Shown here: in pieces, positions 1 through 9,147 of the stretch
Layout: the number at the start of each line of letters is the position of its first letter
Numbering within the stretch: the first letter of the stretch is position 1
Origin: Pseudomonas putida
GTDB taxonomy: Bacteria > Pseudomonadota > Gammaproteobacteria > Pseudomonadales > Pseudomonadaceae
Assembly (NCBI RefSeq): GCF_028682175.1
Contig: NZ_JANHKS010000043.1
Location: forward strand, 1 to 45,720
DNA length: 45,720 nucleotides
Reading direction: 5' to 3'
Notes under the pieces: generated by a model
Databases searched by the model: none
What the model was told of the DNA's origin: nothing
What the model saw: only the letters and a program-made list of their open reading frames with translations
Program-made: the position numbers and the translations under genes

Positions 1-19
1 CACATTTCTCGATACACAG

Positions 20-42
20 CGGCCACCTTCGGGTGGCCGTTT
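20..42 (+). terminator. Hairpin with UUCG loop, probable terminator of the upstream gene
   Basis: A perfect 8-bp stem (20-27 with 32-39) closes a TTCG tetraloop and is followed by three T. It lies before ggt and probably ends the transcript of a gene outside the window. The T-run is short, so the call is moderate. Confidence 0.5.
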
Positions 43-113
43 GCGTTAGTCTCGTCAGCATTCAGACAGCCTCCACAGACCAGTCTATTGCATCCCGCAA
101 TCAAGGAAGCCCT

Positions 114-1784
114 ATGCGCGTCGTGACCCTCAAGACCCTCGCCTTATCGGTAGTCTTTGCCGTCAGTTCCCCGGTTTACGCGGCCATCGTCCTGGAAGGC
201 GGCGCCGTTGCAGCGCCCGATCAGTACGGCGCGCAGGTCGCTGCGCAAATCCTCAAGAAAGGCGGTAACGCTGTCGATGCCGCCGTGGCTACCGCCTTCA
301 CCCTGGCCGTGACGTACCCGGAGGCGGGCAATATCGGCGGTGGTGGCTTCATGACCCTATTCATGAACGGTCGGCCCTATTTCATCGACTACCGCGAAAC
401 CGCTCCCAAAGCCGCGACCCGCGACATGTACCTGGATGAGAAGGGCGAGGTGATTCCCGGCATGAGCCTGGTGGGCGCTCGCGCTTCGGGCGTGCCGGGC
501 ACGGTGCTGGGCTTGTGGGAGGCGCACCGCAAATTCGGCAAGTTGCCCTGGGCCGAACTGCTGACACCGGCCATCGGTTACGCGAAGAACGGTTTCAAGG
601 TCGCCGACAAACAGAACATGTACGGCACCGAGGCCCTCAAGCAGCTCGAGGGCAAGACCAACTTCGCCGATTACTTCGGCACCATGAAAGCCGGCGAACT
701 GTTCCGTCAGCCGGAGCTGGCCCAGACCCTGGAGCGCATCGCCGACAAAGGCGCCAGCGAGTTCTATCAGGGTCAGACTGCCGACCTGCTGGTGGCCCAG
801 ATGCAACACGACAACGGCTTGATCACCAAACAGGACCTGGCCGACTACAAGGCCGTGTGGCGCAAGCCGTTGCACGTGAACTTCAACGGCAACACCCTGT
901 ACACCGCACCGCTACCCAGTTCCGGCGGCGTGGCGCTGGCGCAACTGATCGGCATCAAGCAGCAACTGGCCGAGGATTTCAAAGGCGTGCCCCTGAACTC
1001 GGCGCGTTACGTGCACTTGCTCGCCGAGATCGAGAAGCGGGTGTTTGCCGATCGCGCCAACTATCTGGGCGATCCGGATTTCTCCAAGGCACCAGTGAGC
1101 GAACTGACCGATCAGGTCTACCTGGCCCAGCGCGCCCATGAGATAAACCCGACGGCGATTTCCCCGACCGAAAACATCAAGCCCGGGCTCGAATCGCACC
1201 AGACCACCCACTTCTCCATCGTCGATGCCAAGGGCAACGCGGTCAGCAACACCTACACCCTGAACTGGGACTACGGCAGTGGCGTGGTGGTCAAGGGCGC
1301 GGGCTTCTTGATGAACGACGAGATGGATGACTTCAGTTCCAAACCCGGCGTGGCCAACGCCTTTGGTGTAGTGGGAGGCGATGCCAATGCCATCCAGCCG
1401 GGCAAGCGAATGCTTTCATCCATGAGCCCAAGCCTTGTGACCCGCGACGGCGCGGTGACGCTGGTGCTGGGCACGCCGGGTGGCTCGCGGATTTTCACCA
1501 CGGTGTTTCAGGTGCTCAACAATCTGTATGACTTCAACATGCCGCTCAAGGACGCGGTGGCGGCGCAGCGCGTGCATCACCAGTTGCTGCCCAAGGACAC
1601 GATCTTCACCGAGCGCTTCGCGCCGATGTCTGCGCAGGTAGCCGACGAGTTGAAGGCGATGGGCTACACGATCAAGGATCAGAACTGGGCGATGGGCAAT
1701 GTGCAGGCGATCAGGATCAACGGCACGAAGGTCGAAACCGCAGCGGATCCGCGGGGGAGGGGTGTGGGGATGGTGGTGAAGTAA
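114..1784 (+). CDS. ggt: Gamma-glutamyltransferase (periplasmic)
   Basis: The product is 556 aa and cleaves gamma-glutamyl bonds of glutathione and related compounds, transferring the glutamyl group to water or amino acids. I chose the ATG at 114 because AAGGAAG stands just upstream and a Sec signal peptide follows at once (about residues 1-23, ending VYAA). An in-frame ATG at 33 would put 27 unlikely residues before the signal. The catalytic nucleophile is the Thr at 364 in the SHQ-TTHFS motif, where the proenzyme cleaves itself into large and small subunits. The family motifs MLSSMSPS (433-440) and GTPGGSRI (453-460) are present, and the length is normal for the family. It converges on prfC across a REP inverted repeat. 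Confidence 0.95.
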   Translation: MRVVTLKTLALSVVFAVSSPVYAAIVLEGGAVAAPDQYGAQVAAQILKKGGNAVDAAVATAFTLAVTYPEAGNIGGGGFMTLFMNGRPYFIDYRETAPKAATRDMYLDEKGEVIPGMSLVGARASGVPGTVLGLWEAHRKFGKLPWAELLTPAIGYAKNGFKVADKQNMYGTEALKQLEGKTNFADYFGTMKAGELFRQPELAQTLERIADKGASEFYQGQTADLLVAQMQHDNGLITKQDLADYKAVWRKPLHVNFNGNTLYTAPLPSSGGVALAQLIGIKQQLAEDFKGVPLNSARYVHLLAEIEKRVFADRANYLGDPDFSKAPVSELTDQVYLAQRAHEINPTAISPTENIKPGLESHQTTHFSIVDAKGNAVSNTYTLNWDYGSGVVVKGAGFLMNDEMDDFSSKPGVANAFGVVGGDANAIQPGKRMLSSMSPSLVTRDGAVTLVLGTPGGSRIFTTVFQVLNNLYDFNMPLKDAVAAQRVHHQLLPKDTIFTERFAPMSAQVADELKAMGYTIKDQNWAMGNVQAIRINGTKVETAADPRGRGVGMVVK

Positions 1785-1844
1785 CTATCGTTTCGCCTTG
1801 AGGGCAACGGCGTTGGTCACCCATTTTGTGACACTAGCCTGGTA

Positions 1845-1937
1845 CCTGTAGGAGTGAGCTTGCTCGCGATGGCGTCCGTTCAGGCAAATTGATGTCGACT
1901 GATACACCGCAATCGCGAGCAAGCTCACTCCTACAGG
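1845..1937. repeat. REP inverted pair between convergent genes
   Basis: Two arms, 1845-1870 and 1912-1937, are perfect 26-bp reverse complements around the core GTAGGAGTGAGCTTGCTCGC. This is the usual Pseudomonas REP doublet. It lies between the 3' ends of ggt and prfC and can act as a bidirectional transcript end or RNA stabiliser. Confidence 0.9.
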
Positions 1938-1980
1938 ATTGTGTTCGCCGCAAGTTGGCGGCGAACAGCACTAACGCATC

Positions 1981-3564
1981 TTAATGATGCTCACGCGTCG
2001 CGCGGAATTTGATGTCCGGCCAGCGTTCTTCCATCAGGCTCAGGTTCACCCGCGTAGGCGCCAGGTAGGTCAGGTGACCGCCGCCGTCCACTGCCAGGTT
2101 TTCCACGGCCTTGTTCTCGAATTCCTCGAGCTTCTTCTTGTCCGCCGAGTCGATCCAGCGGGCAGACCACACGGTGATCGGCTCGTAGGCGCATTCGACC
2201 TTGTACTCTTCCTTCAGGCGGCTGGCGACCACATCGAACTGCAGCACACCGACGGCGCCCAGGATGATGTCGTTGCTGCGCTGCGGGAAGAACACCTGGG
2301 TGGCGCCTTCTTCGGCCAGCTGTTGCAGGCCCTGACGCAGCTGTTTGGACTTGAGCGGGTCCTTCAGGCGCACGCGACGGAACAGTTCCGGCGCAAAGTG
2401 CGGAATGCCGGTGAAACCCAGGGCTTCGCCTTCGGTGAAGGTGTCGCCGATCTGGATCGTGCCGTGGTTGTGCAGGCCGATGATGTCGCCGGCGTAGGCT
2501 TCTTCCAGTTGCTCGCGCTCGCTGGAGAAGAACGTCAGGGCGTCACCGATGCGCACGTCCTTGCCGGTGCGCACATGGCGCATCTTCATGCCTTTTTCGT
2601 ACTTGCCCGAGCAGATGCGCATGAACGCGATACGGTCGCGGTGCTTGGGGTCCATGTTCGCCTGGATCTTGAAGATGAAGCCCGAGAACTTCTCTTCCAC
2701 CGGCTCCACGCTGCGCTCGTGGGTGGCGCGTGCCAGCGGCAGCGGCGCCCAGTCGACGACGGCGTCGAGTACATGGTCGACCCCGAAGTTGCCCAGTGCG
2801 GTACCGAAGAACACCGGGGTCATCTGGCCGTCGAGGAATTCCTGCTGGTTGAATTCATGGCAGGCGCCCTGCACCAGTTCGAGCTGGTCGATGAAGCGAT
2901 CGTACTCGTCACCCAGGTGGGCGCGGGCTTCGTCGGAATCCAGCTTCTGGATGATCTTGGTTTCGGTGCGCTCGTGACCGTGCCCCGGGGTGTAGACGAT
3001 GATGTAGTCGCCTGCCAGGTGGTACACGCCTTTGAAGTCGCGGTAGCAGCCGATGGGCCAGGTGATCGGCGCGGCCTTGATCTTGAGCACCGCTTCGATT
3101 TCGTCGAGCAGTTCGATCGGGTCGCGAATGTCGCGGTCCAGCTTGTTGATGAAGCTGACGATCGGCGTGTCGCGCAGGCGGCAGACGTCCATCAGGGCGA
3201 TGGTCCGCGGCTCGACGCCCTTACCACCGTCGAGGACCATCAGCGCCGAGTCGACCGCAGTCAGGGTGCGGTAGGTGTCTTCGGAGAAGTCTTCGTGGCC
3301 CGGGGTGTCGAGCAGGTTGATCATGTGTTCGCGATAGGGGAACTGCATGACCGACGTGGTAATGGAAATACCACGCTGCTTCTCCATCTCCATCCAGTCG
3401 GACGTCGCATGGCGGTCGGATTTGCGGGATTTCACCGTGCCGGCCACGGAAATGGCCTTGCCCATGAGCAAGAGCTTTTCGGTGATGGTGGTCTTACCGG
3501 CGTCGGGGTGAGAAATAATGGCGAAAGTGCGGCGTTTCGCGACTTCGGCGGCCTGTCTGGTCAT
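1981..3564 (-). CDS. prfC: Peptide chain release factor 3 (RF3 GTPase)
   Basis: The 527-aa product is a cytoplasmic translational GTPase that recycles RF1/RF2 from the ribosome after peptide release. The GTP-binding signatures are clear: SHPDAGKTT (about 18-26), DTPGHEDF (85-92) and NKLD (139-142). Elongation-factor-like domains II and III follow. The length equals the family norm of about 527-530 aa. The ATG at 3564 gives the expected N-terminus (MTRQAAEVAKRRTFAIISHP). The gene is transcribed away from the opu cluster, so 3565-3897 must hold promoters for both directions. Confidence 0.97.
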   Translation of the reverse strand: MTRQAAEVAKRRTFAIISHPDAGKTTITEKLLLMGKAISVAGTVKSRKSDRHATSDWMEMEKQRGISITTSVMQFPYREHMINLLDTPGHEDFSEDTYRTLTAVDSALMVLDGGKGVEPRTIALMDVCRLRDTPIVSFINKLDRDIRDPIELLDEIEAVLKIKAAPITWPIGCYRDFKGVYHLAGDYIIVYTPGHGHERTETKIIQKLDSDEARAHLGDEYDRFIDQLELVQGACHEFNQQEFLDGQMTPVFFGTALGNFGVDHVLDAVVDWAPLPLARATHERSVEPVEEKFSGFIFKIQANMDPKHRDRIAFMRICSGKYEKGMKMRHVRTGKDVRIGDALTFFSSEREQLEEAYAGDIIGLHNHGTIQIGDTFTEGEALGFTGIPHFAPELFRRVRLKDPLKSKQLRQGLQQLAEEGATQVFFPQRSNDIILGAVGVLQFDVVASRLKEEYKVECAYEPITVWSARWIDSADKKKLEEFENKAVENLAVDGGGHLTYLAPTRVNLSLMEERWPDIKFRATREHH

Positions 3565-3897
3565 GGGAAATCGCCTGAGAGGTGATTCAAAAAAGGGCGG
3601 CGATTATAGCCCAAACCAATCCAATATCCGAACCGTTCAGTCGATCAAGGGTGGCCAAATACCATCTTACGTGGGAACCTTTGCGGTTGTGGAGACGTCC
3701 ACTTCCTGGCAATGCAAACTGCCAAGGGTTGCAAAATCAGCAAGTTAGCTTGACGAAGCTGCGCTCATGGCTCGTGAAATCGCCCAGGTTAACCCTTAAC
3801 CGGCGACCCACCCGCTGCTCTTCGCGAACGCTGGCAGATGGCCTGAAAAGGACCGTCACGTGCCAGACGTACGCCGACTGAAATAAGGAGTCCGCCC
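3565..3897. other. Divergent intergenic region prfC / opu
   Basis: This 333-bp gap separates prfC (leftward) from the osmoprotectant transporter (rightward). I found no convincing coding sequence, RNA gene or inverted repeat. Short TTGACG and TTGCAA stretches near 3730-3755 lack a matching -10 at the right distance. The only firm element is AAGGAG just upstream of the GTG at 3898. Confidence 0.5.
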
Positions 3898-4611
3898 GTG
3901 GCTAATCGCTATGGCAAGGGGCTGATGGGAGGTGTGATCGTCATCGCACTCCTGGCCCTGCTGGTCCAATGGATCGGCATCGACACGCTCAAGCAGTATC
4001 AGGATGATCTGCTGTTTTATCTGCAAGCCCACGTGATGCTGGTACTGGCATCGATGCTGGCGGCACTGGTGGTCGGAATCCCGACCGGCATTGTGCTCAG
4101 CCGACCGAACATGGTTGGCCGCGCCGAACGCTTCATGCAGATCTTCAATATCGGTAACACCGTTCCTCCTCTCGCGGTACTGGCCATTGCTCTGGGCGTC
4201 CTGGGCATCGGCAGTGGGCCTGCGATCTTCGCTTTGTTCCTCGCCTCTCTGTTGCCCATCGTGCGCAACACCTACGAAGGCCTCAAAAACGTTCAGGGTT
4301 CCCTCAAGGAAGCTGCCACGGGCATCGGCATGACACCGCGTCAGGTGTTGTGGCGCGTCGAGCTGCCCAATGCCGTGCCGATCATGATCGGCGGCGTGCG
4401 GGTGGCGCTGGCGATCAACGTCGGCACCGCGCCGCTGGCCTTCCTGATCGGCGCCAACAGCCTTGGCAGCCTGATCTTCCCTGGCATCGCCCTGAACAAT
4501 CAGCCTCAGCTTGTGCTGGGTGCCGCGTGTACCGCGCTGCTGGCCCTGTTGCTCGATGGCGCCGTGACCCTGGCGAGTCGTGTCTGGCTGGAACGTGGCC
4601 TGGCTCGCTAA
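3898..4611 (+). CDS. opuCD: Osmoprotectant ABC transporter, permease (OpuCD/YehW type)
   Basis: A 237-aa inner-membrane protein with about five or six hydrophobic segments. It is one of two permeases of a quaternary-amine or compatible-solute importer. It carries the cytoplasmic EAA-type loop (KEAATGIGMTPRQVLWRVELP) that contacts the ATPase, and the family motif NIGNTVPPLAVLAIALGVLG. The start is a GTG at 3898, with AAGGAG 7-8 bases upstream. The binding protein follows after a 24-bp gap, so this is the first gene of the operon. The family is clear. Whether the substrate is betaine, choline or carnitine cannot be read from sequence, and the symbol is assigned by family. Confidence 0.88.
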   Translation: MANRYGKGLMGGVIVIALLALLVQWIGIDTLKQYQDDLLFYLQAHVMLVLASMLAALVVGIPTGIVLSRPNMVGRAERFMQIFNIGNTVPPLAVLAIALGVLGIGSGPAIFALFLASLLPIVRNTYEGLKNVQGSLKEAATGIGMTPRQVLWRVELPNAVPIMIGGVRVALAINVGTAPLAFLIGANSLGSLIFPGIALNNQPQLVLGAACTALLALLLDGAVTLASRVWLERGLAR

Positions 4612-4635
4612 CGGGCCGCAGAGAAAGGAATTCAG

Positions 4636-5604
4636 ATGAAAAAGTTATGCACATTAATACTGGGCGCAGGCCTGATGTTGTCTGGCGTTGTCCAGGCGGC
4701 TGACGCTGCGGCCGAGCGCCCGGTGCTGCGAATCGGCGCACGGGTCTTTACCGAACAGACGATTCTGGCCGAGCTGACCGCGCAATACCTGCGCGACAAG
4801 GGCTATCAGGTACAGATCACTGGCGGCCTGGGCAGCAACCTGGCACGCAGCGCCCAGGAATCCGGCCAACTGGACATGCTCTGGGAATACACCGGGGTGT
4901 CGCTGGTGGCCTACAACCATGTCGACGAAAAACTCGACAGCGACCAGACCTACCAGCGGGTCAAGGAGCTGGACGCGAAGAAGGGCCTGGTCTGGCTGTC
5001 GCCGTCCAAATTCAACAACACCTATGCGCTGGCGGTGCCGGACAACGTCGCGAAGAAATACCCGCAGATCAACAACGTCTCCGACCTGACAACCTTGCTC
5101 AAGGATGAGGCCAAGGAGGGTCATATCGTCGCGCTCGACACCGAGTTCGCCAACCGTTCGGACGGTCTGGTGGGCATGGTCAAGCACTACGACATGAACC
5201 TGAGCCGTGAAAACACTCGTCAGATGGACGCAGGGCTGGTCTACACCGCACTGCGCAACGGGCAGGTCTTCGCAGGGCTGGTGTACACCACCGACGGCCG
5301 CCTGAACGCTTTCAAACTCAAGGTGCTGGCCGACGACAAGCACTACTTCCCGGACTACACCGCAGCGCCGGTGGTTCGCAAGGAGTACCTGGACAAGCAC
5401 CCGCAACTGGCCGAGCAACTCAAGCCACTGGCCGCGCTGCTGGATAACCAGACCATGATCGACCTGAATGCGCGCATCGACGTCAATCATGAAAGTCCTA
5501 CCGTCGTGGCGGCAGATTTCCTGCGCAGCCATCCGATCAATCCTTCCGCCGAGAGCGTGCCGATCAAGCAGACGCCGGTGGAGAAACAGGAGGAGAAACT
5601 ATGA
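4636..5604 (+). CDS. opuCC: Osmoprotectant ABC transporter, periplasmic binding protein (OpuCC/YehZ type)
   Basis: The 322-aa protein begins with a Sec signal peptide (MKKLCTLILG..., cleavage near residue 21) and belongs to the OpuAC-type glycine-betaine/choline-binding family. Characteristic stretches are RVFTEQTILAEL, the GGLGSNLARSAQESGQLDMLWEYTG region, and the C-terminal DVNHESPTVVAADFL. AAAGGAA precedes the ATG. It should deliver ligand to the two permeases encoded on either side. Its last codons overlap the next gene by 4 bp (ATGA), which supports translational coupling. No cysteine-type lipobox is obvious, so it is probably soluble. Confidence 0.9.
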   Translation: MKKLCTLILGAGLMLSGVVQAADAAAERPVLRIGARVFTEQTILAELTAQYLRDKGYQVQITGGLGSNLARSAQESGQLDMLWEYTGVSLVAYNHVDEKLDSDQTYQRVKELDAKKGLVWLSPSKFNNTYALAVPDNVAKKYPQINNVSDLTTLLKDEAKEGHIVALDTEFANRSDGLVGMVKHYDMNLSRENTRQMDAGLVYTALRNGQVFAGLVYTTDGRLNAFKLKVLADDKHYFPDYTAAPVVRKEYLDKHPQLAEQLKPLAALLDNQTMIDLNARIDVNHESPTVVAADFLRSHPINPSAESVPIKQTPVEKQEEKL

Positions 5605-6254
5605 GCTTCTTGAGCGCTTTCTCCCATCTGGACTGGAACCAGGTCTTTCACCTGACCCTGCAACACATCACGCTGGTGGGCATCGCGGTGTCGCTGGCGA
5701 TTCTGATTGGCGTGCCGCTGGGCATCTTCATGACGCGCTTCCCGGCGCTCGCAGGTCCCCTGCAGGCCAGCGCCACCGTGCTGCTGACCATCCCGTCGAT
5801 TGCCCTGTTCGGGTTGCTGCTGCCGTTCTACTCCAAATTCGGCCAGGGCCTTGGGCCGCTGCCGGCAATCACCGCGGTGTTTCTGTATTCGCTGCTGCCG
5901 ATCATGCGTAACACCTACCTGGCGTTGACCGGTGTCGAGCCCGGCATTCGTGAAGCGGCCCGTGGCATCGGCATGACCTTCGGCCAGCGCCTGCGCATGG
6001 TCGAGTTGCCGATTGCCGTGCCGGTGATCCTCGCCGGTGTTCGTACCGCCGTGGTCATGAACATCGGCGTCATGACCATCGCCGCCACCATTGGTGCCGG
6101 TGGCCTCGGTGTGCTCATCCTCGCTTCCATCAGCCGCAGCGACATGTCGATGCTGATCGTCGGCGCCGTACTGGTCAGCATCCTGGCCATCTTCGCCGAC
6201 CTGCTTCTGCAATGGCTGCAACGCTCGCTGACTCCAAAAGGACTGCTCAAATGA
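5601..6254 (+). CDS. opuCB: Osmoprotectant ABC transporter, permease (OpuCB/YehY type)
   Basis: This is the second permease of the importer, 217 aa, with five to six membrane segments. It resembles the first permease: LLTIPSIALFGLLLPF matches the first protein's NTVPPLAVLAIAL region, and REAARGIGMTFGQRLRMVELP forms the ATPase-contact loop. It overlaps the binding-protein gene by 4 bp at its start and the ATPase gene by 4 bp at its end (ATGA both times). All four genes therefore form one tightly coupled operon. Confidence 0.9.
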   Translation: MSFLSAFSHLDWNQVFHLTLQHITLVGIAVSLAILIGVPLGIFMTRFPALAGPLQASATVLLTIPSIALFGLLLPFYSKFGQGLGPLPAITAVFLYSLLPIMRNTYLALTGVEPGIREAARGIGMTFGQRLRMVELPIAVPVILAGVRTAVVMNIGVMTIAATIGAGGLGVLILASISRSDMSMLIVGAVLVSILAIFADLLLQWLQRSLTPKGLLK

Positions 6255-7435
6255 CTGGCAAAACCATGATCGAACTGCAAGACCTCACCAAGACTTTCCA
6301 GAGCAACGGCAAGGAAGTGAAGGCCGTCGATTCCGTGAGCCTGACCGTGAATGAAGGCGAAATCTGCGTGTTCCTGGGACCATCGGGTTGCGGCAAGAGC
6401 ACCACGCTGAAAATGATCAACCGCCTGATCATGCCGACCTCGGGCAAGGTGCTGATCAACGGTGAAGACACCACGCAACTGGACGAAGTGACCCTGCGCC
6501 GCAACATCGGCTACGTGATCCAGCAGATCGGCCTGTTCCCCAACATGACCATCGAGGAAAACATCGTCGTGGTGCCCAAGCTGCTGGGCTGGGACAAGAA
6601 GCGCTGCCACGACCGGGCCCGCGAGCTGATGAGCATGATCAAGCTCGAGCCCAAGCAGTACCTGCATCGCTACCCGCGCGAGCTGTCCGGTGGGCAGCAA
6701 CAGCGCATTGGGGTGATTCGTGCGCTGGCCGCCGAGGCGCCGTTGCTGTTGATGGATGAGCCTTTCGGCGCGGTGGACCCGATCAACCGCGAGATGATCC
6801 AGAACGAGTTCTTCGAGATGCAGCGGGCGCTGAACAAGACCGTGATCATGGTCAGCCACGACATCGACGAGGCCATCAAACTGGGCGACAAGATCGCGAT
6901 CTTCCGCGCCGGCAAACTGTTGCAGATCGACCACCCGGACACCCTGCTGGCCCATCCGGCGGACGAGTTCGTCAGCAACTTCGTCGGCCAGGACAGCACC
7001 CTCAAGCGCCTGTTGCTGGTCAAGGCCGAAGACGCCGCCGACAACGCGCCGTCGGTCAGCCCCGAAACCCCGGTGGCCGATGCGCTGGAAGTGATGGACG
7101 AAAACGACCGCCGCTACGTGGTTGTCACCGACGCCGACAACAAGGCCAAAGGCTACGTGCGCCGCCGCGACCTGCACCGCCAGAGCGGCACCTGCGAGCA
7201 GTACCTGCGCCCGTTCAACGCCACCGCCGCCTACGACGAACACCTGCGCATCCTGCTGTCGCGGATGTACGAGTTCAACCGCGCCTGGCTGCCGGTGCTC
7301 GATGCCGAGAATGTGTTCCTGGGCGAGGTGACGCAGGAGTCGATTGCGGCTTACCTGAGTTCCGGGCAGTCGCGGGGCAAGAAGACCAGTATCGTTTCGC
7401 CAGCGGAAGTGGCGGAGCAGGCGGCTTCGGTTTGA
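6251..7435 (+). CDS. opuCA: Osmoprotectant ABC transporter, ATP-binding protein with CBS domains (OpuCA type)
   Basis: This 394-aa cytoplasmic ATPase energises the importer. Walker A GPSGCGKST is at 43-51, the signature LSGGQQQR at 145-152 and Walker B LLLMDEP at 165-171. After about residue 255 the chain continues into a C-terminal region with two CBS-like repeats (ALEVMDENDRRYVVVTDADN, and later AWLPVLDAENVFLGEVTQESI). In this family the CBS pair senses ionic strength and gates transport. I chose the ATG at 6251, which overlaps the permease stop; an earlier in-frame start at 6212 would lie inside that gene. Confidence 0.93.
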   Translation: MTGKTMIELQDLTKTFQSNGKEVKAVDSVSLTVNEGEICVFLGPSGCGKSTTLKMINRLIMPTSGKVLINGEDTTQLDEVTLRRNIGYVIQQIGLFPNMTIEENIVVVPKLLGWDKKRCHDRARELMSMIKLEPKQYLHRYPRELSGGQQQRIGVIRALAAEAPLLLMDEPFGAVDPINREMIQNEFFEMQRALNKTVIMVSHDIDEAIKLGDKIAIFRAGKLLQIDHPDTLLAHPADEFVSNFVGQDSTLKRLLLVKAEDAADNAPSVSPETPVADALEVMDENDRRYVVVTDADNKAKGYVRRRDLHRQSGTCEQYLRPFNATAAYDEHLRILLSRMYEFNRAWLPVLDAENVFLGEVTQESIAAYLSSGQSRGKKTSIVSPAEVAEQAASV

Positions 7436-7456
7436 ACTGACGGAAGGAAACAGGCC

Positions 7457-7553
7457 CCTGTGGGAGTGAGCTTGCTCACGAAGGCTGATTGTCAGACCTA
7501 TACATCTGATTCGGATGTACTGGCCTCTTCGTGAGCAAGCTCACTCCCACAGG
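7457..7553. repeat. REP inverted pair downstream of the opu operon
   Basis: Arms 7457-7483 and 7527-7553 are perfect 27-bp reverse complements of the GTGGGAGTGAGCTTGCTC REP class. A smaller hairpin (tacatc/gatgta) lies in the loop. It probably marks the 3' end of the opu transcript. Confidence 0.9.
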
Positions 7554-7688
7554 ACTGTGCGTCTCTAACAGAACGCATATCCTGATCCAGGGGAACATCG
7601 TCCTGTCACATCGGTCGGTTACTACAGGGTGATTGAACAGATGCTGATGCCCGTCTGGAAAAAACGGGCAGAAAAGCGACATTTTTTG

Positions 7689-7717
7689 TTGATCTTGAAC
7701 CCCTCAGGTCCTACAGT
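7689..7717 (+). promoter_or_regulatory. Candidate sigma-70 promoter upstream of speC
   Basis: A -35 of TTGATC (7689-7694), a 17-bp spacer and a -10 of TACAGT (7712-7717) give a plausible housekeeping promoter, 4 of 6 matches at each box. The predicted start is near 7724, about 195 bases before the speC ATG. Confidence 0.5.
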
Positions 7718-7723
7718 TCGCGC

Positions 7724-7815
7724 CGAACGTCCATGCTGGAAACGATCCATCCGGCTCAAGTACTGACGACGAGACAGCAAGGCCAAGGGAACCCGCGTCC
7801 CATGGCCTTTTTGCT
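7724..7815 (+). ncRNA. Candidate ~90-nt small RNA or attenuated leader upstream of speC
   Basis: The interval runs from the predicted start of the 7689-7717 promoter to an intrinsic terminator at 7779-7815. It has no clear reading frame or ribosome-binding site. Two readings are possible: an independent small RNA, or an attenuator that must be read through to express the decarboxylase. I do not recognise it as a named Pseudomonas RNA. Confidence 0.4.
7779..7815 (+). terminator. Intrinsic terminator inside the speC leader
   Basis: A 12-bp stem with one mismatch (AAGGCCAAGGGA with TCCCATGGCCTT) closes a 7-base loop and is followed by TTTTGCTTT. It lies about 100 bases before the speC start codon, in the sense direction. 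It therefore ends a transcript that has not yet reached the gene. Confidence 0.75.
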
Positions 7816-7917
7816 TTCGGTCAACGGCCTTGGGAAGTAGGCGAACCAAAGTGGGGATACGGAGGACGTTCATTTGCACCCATTGTTTTTTACCGTTTGC
7901 CAACAGGAGTCCCCCGC

Positions 7918-9081
7918 ATGTCGATTCAGGTCGAAGACTATTTCGAGAAAAACACCTTCGCTAAAATGAAGGCGTTCGCCGACAAGCAAGAAACCCCGTT
8001 CGTGCTCATCGACACCGCGATGATCAGCCAGGCCTACGATGACCTGCGCGCAGGTTTCGAATTCGCCAAGGTGTACTACGCGGTCAAGGCCAACCCGGCC
8101 GTCGAAATCATCGACCTGCTCAAGGAAAAAGGCTCGAGCTTCGACATCGCCTCGATCTACGAGCTGGACAAGGTGCTGGGCCGTGGCGTTGGCCCGGATC
8201 GCATCAGCTACGGCAACACCATCAAGAAATCCAAGGACATCCGTTACTTCTTCGACAAGGGCGTGCGTCTGTACGCGACCGACTCCGAAGCCGACCTGCG
8301 CAACATCGCCAAGGCCGCGCCGGGCTCGAAAGTCTACGTGCGTATCCTCACCGAAGGCTCGACCACGGCTGACTGGCCTCTGTCGCGCAAATTCGGCTGC
8401 CAGACCGACATGGCCATGGACCTGCTGATCCTGGCCCGTGACCTGGGCCTGGTGCCTTACGGCATCTCCTTCCACGTAGGTTCGCAACAGCGCGACATCT
8501 CCGTGTGGGACGCCGCGATCGCCAAAGTGAAGGTGATTTTCGAGCGCCTGAAGGAAGAAGACGGCATCGAACTCAAGCTGATCAACATGGGTGGCGGCTT
8601 CCCGGCCAACTACATCACCCGTACCAACAGCCTTGAAACCTACGCCGAGGAAATCATCCGCTTCCTCAAGGAAGACTTCGGTGACGACTTGCCGGAAATC
8701 ATTCTGGAGCCGGGCCGTTCGTTGATCGCCAACGCCGGTATTCTGGTCAGCGAAGTGGTACTGGTTGCGCGCAAGTCCCGCACCGCCGTCGAGCGTTGGG
8801 TGTACACCGACGTGGGCAAATTCTCCGGCCTGATCGAAACCATGGACGAAGCCATCAAGTTCCCGATCTGGACCGAGAAGAAAGGCGAAGTGGAAGAAGT
8901 CGTGATTGCAGGTCCAACCTGCGACAGCGCCGACATCATGTACGAGAACTACAAGTACGGCCTGCCATTGAACCTGGCCATCGGTGACCGCCTGTACTGG
9001 CTGTCCACCGGCGCGTACACCACCAGCTACAGCGCCGTTGAATTCAATGGCTTCCCGCCGCTGAAGTCGTTCTACGTGTAA
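7918..9081 (+). CDS. speC: PLP-dependent ornithine/lysine-type decarboxylase (fold type III)
   Basis: This 387-aa cytoplasmic enzyme decarboxylates ornithine (possibly also lysine) to make putrescine or cadaverine in polyamine synthesis. It has the alanine-racemase-like fold: PLP lysine K57 in YYAVKANP, H186 in SFHVGSQ, the glycine loop GGG (225-227), EPGR (264-267) and the catalytic cysteine C335 in GPTCDSAD. The start ATG at 7918 follows CAGGAG; an ATG at 7897 would bury that site. Length and neighbourhood (Sel1, piuC, piuA nearby) match the P. aeruginosa ornithine decarboxylase locus as I recall it. An intrinsic terminator follows. Confidence 0.92.
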   Translation: MSIQVEDYFEKNTFAKMKAFADKQETPFVLIDTAMISQAYDDLRAGFEFAKVYYAVKANPAVEIIDLLKEKGSSFDIASIYELDKVLGRGVGPDRISYGNTIKKSKDIRYFFDKGVRLYATDSEADLRNIAKAAPGSKVYVRILTEGSTTADWPLSRKFGCQTDMAMDLLILARDLGLVPYGISFHVGSQQRDISVWDAAIAKVKVIFERLKEEDGIELKLINMGGGFPANYITRTNSLETYAEEIIRFLKEDFGDDLPEIILEPGRSLIANAGILVSEVVLVARKSRTAVERWVYTDVGKFSGLIETMDEAIKFPIWTEKKGEVEEVVIAGPTCDSADIMYENYKYGLPLNLAIGDRLYWLSTGAYTTSYSAVEFNGFPPLKSFYV

Positions 9082-9100
9082 TACGCTGTTGCATCATGAG

Positions 9101-9130
9101 AAACCCGCGAGAGATCGCGGGTTTTTTATT
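9101..9130 (+). terminator. Intrinsic terminator of speC
   Basis: A perfect 10-bp stem AAACCCGCGA / TCGCGGGTTT closes a GAGA loop (9101-9124) and is followed by T-rich DNA. It also faces the end of the convergent minus-strand gene, which stops at 9148. Confidence 0.9.
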
Positions 9131-9147
9131 GGGTGGCTTGCGGGGTG

